In this document: positions 7,606 through 14,070 of the stretch, in pieces | Layout of the letters: each line of letters begins with the position of its first letter | Position numbering within the stretch: the stretch's first letter is position 1 | Assembly (NCBI GenBank): GCA_002339725.1 | Contig: DDKN01000101.1 | Span: forward strand, 1 to 14,070 | Length of the DNA stretch: 14,070 nt | Direction of reading: 5' to 3' | DNA from: Thiobacillus sp. UBA2597 | GTDB lineage: Bacteria; Pseudomonadota; Gammaproteobacteria; Burkholderiales; Thiobacillaceae | Position numbers and translations under genes: made by a program | The notes under the pieces: generated by a model | The model's input: only the letters and a program-made list of their open reading frames with translations | Database searches by the model: none | What the model was told of the DNA's origin: nothing

Positions 7606-8507
7606 GCCCACTCCCGCATGGCCGCGCCCAAGGCATGGAAGACCTGGGCCTGAACGGCCGGCTGCTGCAGCATGGCGTGTTCGCCGAAATCGAAGATCAG
7701 GCTCAGATCGAGGCGATCGACCGACAGGCTCAGGTTCTCGTGCAACTGGCGGTAGAGCGCGTCGTCCCCGGCCAGCGGTGCCAGATACAGCTTGGACAGG
7801 GGCAGGGCATGAAAATGGCGGTCGAAGTAATCGACTGAGCGCTGCACCTCGAGCACCACCCGTTCGGCCCGTTCGTCGTCCGGCGCGCCGCGCAGATCGA
7901 TGCGCCGGGCCAGGACCAGTTCGCCTTCGAAGGTGAAGGTCAGCAGGCCGCGCTCGCCCTGCACGTGCAGCAGGCCGACGGCGTAGCCCGGTGGCTCGAG
8001 GCGGGCGGCGATGTGGCGCTGGGCGGTCTCGTCGACGTCGATCACCTGCAGCGCAAGCCCGCTTTCCTGATAAAGCGCGGCCATTTCGCGCACCACCCGG
8101 GCCGGCACGGTGATGGCATAGAGATAAGGCAGCCGGCCCTCACCGCTGGCCGGCACCTTGAGCAGCTCGAACACGGCATCGTCGATGTGATAGTCGAGCA
8201 TGTCCTTGAGCTTCCAGCGCACGGCGCTGCGCAGCTCGTCGTCCGGCACGCCGGGCGCTTCCAGCAGCAGCACCTGGTAGCTGTCCGGCGGCAGCAGGGC
8301 GATCAGCGGTGCGCGCCGGAGCCCGGCCTGCTCGGCGAGCAGCCGCAGGACATCGGCCGTGGCCACCGGCACCTCCAGCCAAGCGAAGGCCGTCACCTGG
8401 AACTTGGTGCCTGCCGGCCGCAGTTGCAGCGCCACGGCGTTGCCCGGGCAGAACGCCGTCAGGACGGCCAGGCCGTGCTCATGGGCGGCGCGCTTGAACC
8501 ATTTCAT
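7602..8507 (-). CDS. mshI: MshI, PilM-like actin-fold protein
   Basis: This 301-residue cytoplasmic protein has the PilM/MshI actin-like ATPase fold. MshI features seen include ALLPPDSYQVLLLEAPGVP (about 70-88), the segment around ELRSAVRWKLKDMLDY (91-106), DVDETAQRHIAARLE (157-171), LEVQRSVDYFDRHF (219-232) and the C-terminal LDLSLIFDF (266-274). PilM-type proteins ring the base of the pilus machine and bind the N-terminal tail of PilN, which is the next gene here. The ATG at 8507 lacks a strong ribosome site and follows a 47-bp gap after mshQ, one of only two sizeable gaps in the cluster. Identification rests on these segments and the gene order. Confidence 0.9.
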   Translation of the reverse strand: MKWFKRAAHEHGLAVLTAFCPGNAVALQLRPAGTKFQVTAFAWLEVPVATADVLRLLAEQAGLRRAPLIALLPPDSYQVLLLEAPGVPDDELRSAVRWKLKDMLDYHIDDAVFELLKVPASGEGRLPYLYAITVPARVVREMAALYQESGLALQVIDVDETAQRHIAARLEPPGYAVGLLHVQGERGLLTFTFEGELVLARRIDLRGAPDDERAERVVLEVQRSVDYFDRHFHALPLSKLYLAPLAGDDALYRQLHENLSLSVDRLDLSLIFDFGEHAMLQQPAVQAQVFHALGAAMREWA

Positions 8508-8554
8508 CGCAGTGACCGGCTGTCTCGCTCATGCATGCAAATCCCCGCATGATA

Positions 8555-11500
8555 TCAATAGAGCTCCTGCCGCATGATCACCCGCTCCGAGCCGCGCCGT
8601 TTGCCGAAGGCGGCACGGGCGCGCGGATCGTCGTCCAGCCAGTTGGCGTCGGCGCCTTGATCGATGCCGTCCCAGTTGTATCTGAGCCAGTCCGGGGCAT
8701 CGAGCACGAGATCGAGATAGCCATGGTTGCCTGGCCCCGGCGCGCTCAGAACCAGGGGAAAGACGCCGCCCGAAATCAGCGGCGGGTTGGTCAGCGGCAC
8801 GGTCTCGCCGGCGGCCAGCTGGTTGGCGCCCGACTGGGGATAAAAGGTCAGGCCGGGGCTCAAGGGCGAGGTCTGGGCCACGGCCGCCAGCGCCGGGATC
8901 GCGCTGCAGTCATCGTCGACGTGGGTCACCATGCCGGTGCCATCCCAGTATTGCACCGTGGCCCGGATCGGCAGGGCCAGGCGCTCGGAACCGGTGGCGT
9001 TGGCCAGGCGCAGGCGGCCGAAGCGCAAAAGGCCGCCGGCGATCTGCTGACGGTCGTTGCCCGGCGTCGCATCGGTATCGGCATCCAGATCGGCTGTAAG
9101 CAGGGTGACGCCATCGCCATCGACCGGCCGCGCCGTGAGCTTGAAATTTGGATAAGGCCCATCGGGCTGCACCGGTTGTGCCCCGCCCGCTTTGCTGACC
9201 GTGCCGTCCAGACGGCGCACCCTGAACGCCCCGCCGAAGTCGGCCTGGCCGTCGGCCCAGTCGCCGGTCAGCGCGGCCGGCAGGCTCAGGCGCGCGGGCA
9301 GATCGTCGGGCGCCAGGTTGAGCGGCGCGAAATTGAAGCTGGCCGGCGCGCTGGGCGCCAGCTTGGCATAGCCCGCCGTGTAGTTGTAGGTGCGGTTGCC
9401 GAAGGCATTGTTGGCGGTGAGGGTGAAATCGATGTCGAAATCCTGCCCCAGATAGGTGAAGGCGGTCTTGCCGGGTGCCTCGCAAGCCGGGGTATAGGCG
9501 CCGCCGCTCAGCTTGAAGTGGTCCGGCCGGAAGCGGCCGAAATAGGGCGTGTTCGCCGTATTGCCGAACTTGCAGCCGGGCAGGCCGGCGCCCGGCGCCG
9601 GGTTGTCGAAATTGTCGGCGCAGCCGATCAAGGGGCCGGCCCTGTCCACGAGGGTGAAACTGGCATCGTAGACCCCCTGGGCGAGCAGGCGGAAATAACC
9701 GACCTCGGAATAGGTGGTGCTGGTGGAGATGGCATTGCCGCTGGCATCGCCCGCGGCGAAGGTGGCCGCCACGATGCCCGCCTGCACCGCACCGGCATGG
9801 GCCTCGACCTTGCCCGCGTCGATCGCCGGCACGCCGTTGTAGCCGGTGCCGCCTGCCGCGGTCAGGGTGAAGACGGTGCCGGCGGCGTAGGCGGTCGCCG
9901 TCGTGCTGGTGCCCATGGGATCGGCATTGCGGTTTGTCGTGACCGACAGGGCATCCGGCCGGACGGCAAAGCGGTCGCTGGAGCAGACGTTGACCGCCGG
10001 AGCGCAGGTCGGCACCGCGCATTCGAAACGCACCCGGACATCGCGATAGGCCGTGGTGAAGGTTGGCAGGGCAATCGTGGCGCGGCCGTTGTTGAAGTTG
10101 GCCGTGCCCAGGTTGATGATGGCGGTCGGCGTCGCCGTGGGACAGTTGACGCTATCCAGGGTATCGGCGGGGTTGGCATAGGCATAGAGCCGGACGGTGA
10201 CGTTGCCGTCGAACGACGTGGCCAGCGTACCATCCGAGCGCAGCCGCACCAGGTCGAGCTGGTAACCCGCCACGCCGCGCCGCTTGGTATGCAGGTTGGC
10301 ATAGGTCCCGATGGGGTCGCCCGCAGTGGCGGTCGGCACGCAGCGTGGATTGCTCACTTCGCAGGCGTTGAACTGCAGCGGTGCGCCGACACTGGGGCAG
10401 ACCACCGGCGGCCGTAGCGTGCCGTCGGCATTGCGCCCGGCATTCTGGTTGGCATACAGGGTGGCCAGCTCGCCGCCGGACAACAGGCCGGAATAGATGC
10501 GCACCTCGTCCAGCGGGGTGCCGATGCCCTGGGCGCTGGTGGTATCGAGGTTGTCGTAGGATGTGCCCAGATAATTCAGCGTGCCGCCAACCTTGCGGTT
10601 GACCTGATCGCGATAGACGCCATCGACGAACAACTGGGTGGACGAACCGCCGGCACGTAGCAGGATATGGTGCCAACCCGCCGACAGGCTGCCGAACTGG
10701 AAGCTACCATTGGTCGCCGTCGTGCCGTCGTACACGCCCCAGCGGAAGTTGTTGTTCCGGTCGAGATAGAGCAGATCCCCGCCGCCGGTCTTCGAGGCCA
10801 GCACGTGATAACGATGGGTGGTGGCGATGGGCAGATAGAGCCAGGCGCTCAGACTCCAGGTATTGCCGATGGGGATGGCGGTCGATGCCCAGCGTGCATA
10901 GGTGTCGTAATCGGCCATGCGCTGGATCTTGCCCGGCGCGCCGGTGGTCAGGCCGTTCCTTGGCGTGGCGTGGTAATTGCCCGTGGTGTCGATGATCTGA
11001 TTGACCCCATCGGTATAGAAACATTCGTCGAAGCGGTATTCCGCCAGCAAGGTCGCCGCTGACGCCGTCGAGGGCCGCAAGGCCACCAGATGGCCGATGT
11101 TGGCCGCCGCGGCGCTGGCCGTCGCGACCCGGGTGCCGGTCGGTGCCGTGCCGCCGGCATAGGCCTCGTCCGCCAGTTCCAGCGCGATGCCGTTGCTGGC
11201 CGGACTGGGCGTGAGCACCCGTTCCACCCGCTCGGTCATGGTGGCCGGCGGCGCGATGCTGACGCCGCCAAGGGCATGGGCGAACAGGCCGACCAGCCAC
11301 ACGCCGCTGACCGTGGGCGTGACCGAATCGGCCGTGATGCTGGTGCTGCTGCCATTGGTCCGCGCCGAGAAGACATCGATGGGATTGAACGGGTCGACCC
11401 CGCGATAGGCGGCCATGGCGCCGACGCCGCGCACGGAACCGTTGATGCTCCAGACCTCGCTGGGCGGATTGCTGGCGGCAGCGAACTTCCGGAAGATGGC

Positions 11501-11767
11501 CTGGGTGAGGGTGGTGCCGCGGTTGACCCGGCTGATCAGGGTCCAGCCGGCGGGCGGCGTGATGGTGCGGTTGCCCCGCACCGTGACCTGGGCGATCAGC
11601 AGGTCGTCGGCGGCAATGCCCGCCGGATAGGTCAGGGTGATCGAATTGGAGCCGCCGACCGCCGTCGTGGCCGAGGTGGCGCCGACCCAGGTGATGGCGG
11701 CCTGCGCCGCGCCACCCCAGGCCACAGCCGACAAGACAAGCAGACAGGCAAGAAAAATTCGCCGCAT
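8555..11767 (-). CDS. mshQ: MshQ-like large secreted pilus-tip protein with LamG domain
   Basis: The 1070-residue precursor has a Sec signal peptide (about 1-23, ending AAQA) and three recognisable parts. Residues 24-232 form a beta-rich domain of the type seen in secreted and tail-fibre-like proteins (GIAADDLLIAQV, PPAGWTLI, AAYRGVDP). Residues about 240-445 are a LamG/concanavalin-like jelly roll (LAEYRFDE, WSLSAWLYLP, WHHILLRAGG, LFVDGV, LDEVRIYSGLLS). From FNACEV (466-471) to the end is the Cys-containing DUF6701 region typical of MshQ. Many cysteines (for example NPRC, PTCAPAVNVC and the CADNF/CKFG pair) suggest disulfides in the periplasm or outside the cell. No membrane anchor or prepilin site is seen. 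The ATG at 11767 lies 2 bp after the mshP stop and begins the signal peptide; the longer open frame upstream is rejected. A tip adhesin role is inferred. Confidence 0.9.
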   Translation of the reverse strand: MRRIFLACLLVLSAVAWGGAAQAAITWVGATSATTAVGGSNSITLTYPAGIAADDLLIAQVTVRGNRTITPPAGWTLISRVNRGTTLTQAIFRKFAAASNPPSEVWSINGSVRGVGAMAAYRGVDPFNPIDVFSARTNGSSTSITADSVTPTVSGVWLVGLFAHALGGVSIAPPATMTERVERVLTPSPASNGIALELADEAYAGGTAPTGTRVATASAAAANIGHLVALRPSTASAATLLAEYRFDECFYTDGVNQIIDTTGNYHATPRNGLTTGAPGKIQRMADYDTYARWASTAIPIGNTWSLSAWLYLPIATTHRYHVLASKTGGGDLLYLDRNNNFRWGVYDGTTATNGSFQFGSLSAGWHHILLRAGGSSTQLFVDGVYRDQVNRKVGGTLNYLGTSYDNLDTTSAQGIGTPLDEVRIYSGLLSGGELATLYANQNAGRNADGTLRPPVVCPSVGAPLQFNACEVSNPRCVPTATAGDPIGTYANLHTKRRGVAGYQLDLVRLRSDGTLATSFDGNVTVRLYAYANPADTLDSVNCPTATPTAIINLGTANFNNGRATIALPTFTTAYRDVRVRFECAVPTCAPAVNVCSSDRFAVRPDALSVTTNRNADPMGTSTTATAYAAGTVFTLTAAGGTGYNGVPAIDAGKVEAHAGAVQAGIVAATFAAGDASGNAISTSTTYSEVGYFRLLAQGVYDASFTLVDRAGPLIGCADNFDNPAPGAGLPGCKFGNTANTPYFGRFRPDHFKLSGGAYTPACEAPGKTAFTYLGQDFDIDFTLTANNAFGNRTYNYTAGYAKLAPSAPASFNFAPLNLAPDDLPARLSLPAALTGDWADGQADFGGAFRVRRLDGTVSKAGGAQPVQPDGPYPNFKLTARPVDGDGVTLLTADLDADTDATPGNDRQQIAGGLLRFGRLRLANATGSERLALPIRATVQYWDGTGMVTHVDDDCSAIPALAAVAQTSPLSPGLTFYPQSGANQLAAGETVPLTNPPLISGGVFPLVLSAPGPGNHGYLDLVLDAPDWLRYNWDGIDQGADANWLDDDPRARAAFGKRRGSERVIMRQELY

Positions 11768-11769
11768 GG

Positions 11770-12195
11770 TCAATTTTCCACCGTCGCGCGAATCTGGCGC
11801 TCGACGTATTCGGGCGAGGCCGATGCTCCATTCGGGCAACGCGGGCTGGCGGCCAGGGGATCGTTGCAGGCCACGCTGGTGATCTGGAAGATGCGGACCG
11901 GCCGGCCGCCCTCGTTGGCATTGGTCTGGACACAGGTCACCGTGGCGACGAAGCGGTTGAGCCCGCCGGCAAAGGCGATGTCCTGCGTGGTACAGGTGCC
12001 GGTCACCGCCGCAGTGTAGATGCCCGCCTCGGCCCCGGACTGGGCCGCCCAATAGGCCCGTTCGCCCTCCAGTTCCAGGTTGTTCATCGCCAGGTTGATC
12101 TGGCTGACGTTACTCAGATACAGCGCCAGCGCGCCCAGCACCAGCAGGAGGAAGATGGCGGTCGGCAGGACGAAACCGGCTGACTTAGGGCTCAT
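11770..12195 (-). CDS. mshP: MshP, PilX/GspK-like minor pilin
   Basis: This short (141-residue) membrane-anchored minor pilin starts MSPKSAGFVLPTAIF. The prepilin peptidase would cut after Gly7, leaving Phe as residue 1 and a hydrophobic helix of about 20 residues. Position +5 is Thr rather than the usual Glu, as is normal for MshP and comparable to GspK, a minor pseudopilin at the tip. The rest (YWAAQSGAEAGIY motif at about 48-60, then a small Cys-containing domain) fits the PilX/MshP family, where the AxSGAExG motif is characteristic. The ATG at 12195 overlaps the mshO stop region by 11 bases, and the gene ends 2 bp before mshQ. A role in initiating the pilus or presenting MshQ is inferred. 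Confidence 0.9.
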   Translation of the reverse strand: MSPKSAGFVLPTAIFLLLVLGALALYLSNVSQINLAMNNLELEGERAYWAAQSGAEAGIYTAAVTGTCTTQDIAFAGGLNRFVATVTCVQTNANEGGRPVRIFQITSVACNDPLAASPRCPNGASASPEYVERQIRATVEN

Positions 12196-13036
12196 TGCTC
12201 ACCACCACTTCGCGATACAGACTGACCGACTCCCCTTCCGCCGTGAGCTCCAGCCACAAGGTCAGCTGGCCCAGCGTCTCGGAGGCCCCCGGCAGATAGG
12301 CAAAGCGGCAACGGCTCACCCGGCTGGCCAGCAGATTGTTGTTGCCGGCCGTGCTCAGCGGCGGGCTGGCCTGGTCGACCGGCTGGGCCGCACCGATGCC
12401 ATAGCTGGCATAACGCCTCAGTTCGCCCGTGCCCATATTGCAGGCATAGGTGACGGGGGTGCGCACCACGTGGAAGCGGCGATTGGGCGATTCCATGGGA
12501 AAGGGCACACCGCCCGGCGCCGCGGCGAAATTAATCTGGCTCACCGGGCCGAGCGCGCCGTTATAGGCGCGGCGATTGCCGCCCTGATAGGCGTCGGTAT
12601 CGGCATCGAGCGCGAGGTTGTAGATGACGATCTGCGCACCCGCCGCCATGCTCAATGCCGGGCCAAGCACATCGAAGCGGGTGTCGGTGCTGAGCCCCCG
12701 GGTGGCGAAATCGAGCGGGTCATCGCCGGGCAGGCCCACCTGTTCCCGATAGCGCCCGCCGCCGTCGAGCATCAAAAACTCCAGGTAGAACACATTGCCG
12801 TTCTGGCTCACCCGCACGCTGTTGGGCAGGGCCAGGCGCACCTCGCGCGCCATGCGCATGAGCGCGGTGTTGGCGATGTCGACCAGCACCGCGCGCCGGG
12901 TGGAATCGAGATAGCCGCGCATCGGATTGACGATGAACAGCGCGATCATGCTGGCCACGATGCCGATGATGACCATGACCAGGATCAGCTCGATCAGGCT
13001 GAAGCCGCCGGCGCGCCGCTTAAGGGTAACTGGCAC
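12185..13036 (-). CDS. mshO: MshO, PilW-like minor pilin
   Basis: This 283-residue minor pilin has an 11-residue leader ending RRAGG, then FSLIELILVMVIIGIVASM with the essential Glu at +5 (E16 of the precursor). The large C-terminal globular domain has the general make-up of PilW/MshO proteins (GYLDSTRRAVLVDIANTALM, ALPNSVRV, PGASETLGQLTLWLEL). GTG at 13036 is chosen as the start because GGAGGG lies 5 bases upstream. The longer frame begins at another GTG (13063) with no such site and would give a 20-residue leader. The start region overlaps mshD by 17 bases. Minor pilins of this group form a complex at the pilus tip with MshD and MshP. Confidence 0.88.
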   Translation of the reverse strand: MPVTLKRRAGGFSLIELILVMVIIGIVASMIALFIVNPMRGYLDSTRRAVLVDIANTALMRMAREVRLALPNSVRVSQNGNVFYLEFLMLDGGGRYREQVGLPGDDPLDFATRGLSTDTRFDVLGPALSMAAGAQIVIYNLALDADTDAYQGGNRRAYNGALGPVSQINFAAAPGGVPFPMESPNRRFHVVRTPVTYACNMGTGELRRYASYGIGAAQPVDQASPPLSTAGNNNLLASRVSRCRFAYLPGASETLGQLTLWLELTAEGESVSLYREVVVSNEP

Positions 13037-13532
13037 GATAGCCCTCCAGCACCGTCGGCTCACCGGTCGGGTCGGTGACCGTGACGGTAAAACGCAGGCC
13101 GGCCGAGATCGGCACCGGTCCGAAGGCGGCCGACACCACCGCCACCTCCAGCCGGTAGTTTTCCAAGCCGGAGATGGGCACGTTGGTCAGATCGGCAATA
13201 CCGGCCATGGAAAAGCCGTTGTAATCGAGCACATCGTCGAACAACCAACGGTTGGCCGGGGTGTAGGGGCCGGCGAAGCCGCCGGGCGGATTGGCCGCCG
13301 CCTTGTGGCCAATCTCCTCCATCAAGGCCTGGGCGATGGCGAGCGACTGGCGGCGCAAGAGGGGATCGGCATTGGCCCGGGCGGTCACGCCATAGACCTG
13401 GAGCACGGCCGCCACCGCGATGCCGACGATGACGATGAACAGAATGAGCTCGACCAGGCTGACACCGGACTGCCTGGGGCCATCGGGCGCCTGCCGGCGG
13501 ATCAGGGGCGGGCCGGCAGGCTCATTGGACAT
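13020..13532 (-). CDS. mshD: MshD, PilV-like minor pilin
   Basis: This 170-residue minor pilin has a hydrophilic leader of 23 residues ending RQSG. The mature N-terminus VSLVELILFIVIVGIAVAAVLQVY has Glu at +5 and is the most typical type IV pilin helix in the group. The globular part includes LLRRQSLAIAQALMEEI, GFAGPYTPANRWLFDDVLDYNGF and a C-terminal beta region, matching the PilV/MshD family. The start is uncertain: ATG 13532 (with a modest GGA-type site) is preferred, and an in-frame ATG at 13547 would add five residues. The chosen start overlaps mshC by 11 bases. It should join MshO, MshP and MshC at the pilus tip. Confidence 0.88.
   Translation of the reverse strand: MSNEPAGPPLIRRQAPDGPRQSGVSLVELILFIVIVGIAVAAVLQVYGVTARANADPLLRRQSLAIAQALMEEIGHKAAANPPGGFAGPYTPANRWLFDDVLDYNGFSMAGIADLTNVPISGLENYRLEVAVVSAAFGPVPISAGLRFTVTVTDPTGEPTVLEGYRASYP
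13042..13047 (-). promoter_or_regulatory. Shine-Dalgarno site deciding the mshO start
   Basis: GGAGGG sits 5 bases before the GTG at 13036, inside the last codons of mshD. It argues for the shorter MshO with an 11-residue prepilin leader over the in-frame GTG at 13063. Confidence 0.75.
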
Positions 13533-13944
13533 AGCCCGTTTCCGCATGAACCGTCAGTGTCCGCACCGGACCGCTTTGCTCGGTGAAGGTGAACACGGCC
13601 GCGCTGCTTGGCCGCCCCAGGGCATCGAAGCTCAGGCTGGCCACGCTGGCGGTCAGGGCGACGCCGCCGGGTGCCGTGATCTGATACGGCGTCTCGCCGG
13701 CGGGGCCGGGCGCCCCCTGCAGGATCAGGCCATTGCCTGCGACCTGGACGCTGACTGTGCCATGGCGGGCGATGGCCTGCTTCTGGGCATAACGCAAAAA
13801 ATTCGCCGCCTCGTCGTAGAAGCCACGGGCGGCGAAGGTTTCGGTGTCCGCGAACCGGGACAGCCCGAGCGCGGCCAGTATCCCCAGGATGGCGAGGACA
13901 CCGACCAGCTCGATCAGGCTGTAGCCCGGTTCACGACCGGTCAC
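13522..13944 (-). CDS. mshC: MshC, prepilin-like protein
   Basis: This 140-residue small pilin has a very short leader MTGREPG, a G/Y cleavage site, and the mature helix YSLIELVGVLAILGILAALGLSRF with Glu at +5. The globular domain starts at the FAARGFYDEAANFLRYAQKQAIARHG stretch (about 34-61), which resembles the GspH/FimT group and MshC, and ends GPVRTLTVHAETGYVQ. The start is GTG at 13944. It overlaps the stop of the preceding pilin gene as GTGA and has no clear ribosome site, so its translation is probably coupled to mshA. GspH/FimT is the alternative family name; position after an MshA-like pilin and before mshD favours MshC. Confidence 0.85.
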   Translation of the reverse strand: MTGREPGYSLIELVGVLAILGILAALGLSRFADTETFAARGFYDEAANFLRYAQKQAIARHGTVSVQVAGNGLILQGAPGPAGETPYQITAPGGVALTASVASLSFDALGRPSSAAVFTFTEQSGPVRTLTVHAETGYVQ

Positions 13945-14070
13945 AGACAGGTATTCTGGTCGCCGTTGAACACGATGGTGGGCGGGGTGCCGTGGGTGTA
14001 TTCGACCTGGCAGGTGCCTTGGGCGCCGTTGATCTGGATCAGCACGGCGTTGGTGCCCGAGGCGGCGATG
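13941..14070 (-). CDS. mshA: MshA-like type IV major pilin, C-terminal fragment (cut by window edge)
   Basis: I translated the reverse strand from base 14069 down to the TGA at 13943-13941 and obtained 42 residues, ending GTCQVEYTHGTPPTIVF and then NGDQNTCL. Two cysteines separated by 20 residues bracket a YT...PPT segment, as in the C-terminal disulfide loop of MshA pilins. The N-terminal prepilin leader lies outside the window, so the call rests on this tail and on the adjacent mshC. It could instead be another minor pilin such as MshB, but MshB is usually not directly before mshC. Its stop codon overlaps the mshC GTG start. Confidence 0.7.
   Translation of the reverse strand, partial: IAASGTNAVLIQINGAQGTCQVEYTHGTPPTIVFNGDQNTCL

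Noticed and set aside
8537..8558. Possible sigma-54 or sigma-70 promoter before mshI
   Set aside because: A TTGCA and a TTGATA are present, but the GG/GC spacing is wrong for sigma-54 and no acceptable -10 hexamer lies 17 bases from TTGATA.
8531..10417. A 628-codon plus-strand open frame opposite mshQ
   Set aside because: It is antisense to a clearly recognisable gene. Its composition (Arg/Gly/Ala/His rich, no domain) is that expected from the complement of GC-rich coding DNA.
11768..12052. N-terminal extension of mshQ to 1165 residues
   Set aside because: The added segment overlaps mshP out of frame and would bury the signal peptide that starts at 11767.
1..14070. CRISPR arrays, insertion sequences, tRNA or rRNA genes
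   Set aside because: No regularly spaced direct repeats, transposase-like proteins, terminal inverted repeats or RNA-gene signatures were noticed; the window is almost completely filled by pilus and glutathione genes.

Overview
The window is a single, densely packed block of minus-strand genes from a GC-rich (roughly two-thirds G+C by eye) proteobacterium. A glutamate-cysteine ligase of the Acidithiobacillus ferrooxidans type, together with an MSHA-type pilus cluster, suggests a betaproteobacterium or a related sulfur/iron-oxidiser-like lineage. That placement is an inference from gene content; no rRNA or tRNA is present to confirm it.

Layout in the direction of transcription (right to left). 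The right edge cuts the C-terminus of a type IV pilin that looks like MshA (13941-14070). It is followed by four pilin-like genes: mshC (13522-13944), mshD (13020-13532), mshO (12185-13036) and mshP (11770-12195). Next comes the very large secreted protein MshQ (8555-11767). The assembly genes follow: PilM-like mshI, a PilN-like gene, PilO-like mshJ, mshK, the secretin mshL, the AAA ATPase mshM and the TPR protein mshN (together 2454-8507). The run ends with gshA (1085-2392) and gshB (150-1088), which make glutathione. The last 149 bases hold no convincing gene but contain a REP-like hairpin.

How the genes fit together. MshA should be the pilus shaft. MshC, D, O, P and Q would form a minor-pilin tip, with MshQ as its large extracellular head. 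MshI, the PilN-like protein, MshJ and MshK would form the inner-membrane alignment complex that connects to the MshL secretin pore, with MshM and MshN as accessory factors. The motor ATPase (MshE), platform protein (MshG) and prepilin peptidase are not in this window and must lie elsewhere if the pilus is functional. Nearly all adjacent genes overlap by 1-17 bases, often through ATGA, GTGA or TGATG junctions, which argues for one translationally coupled operon. The only gaps are 2 bp (mshP-mshQ), 47 bp (mshQ-mshI) and 61 bp (mshN-gshA).

I did not find a wholly undescribed system. The points most worth following up are the multi-domain MshQ, the block order with gshAB directly behind mshN, and the REP-like hairpin downstream of gshB.
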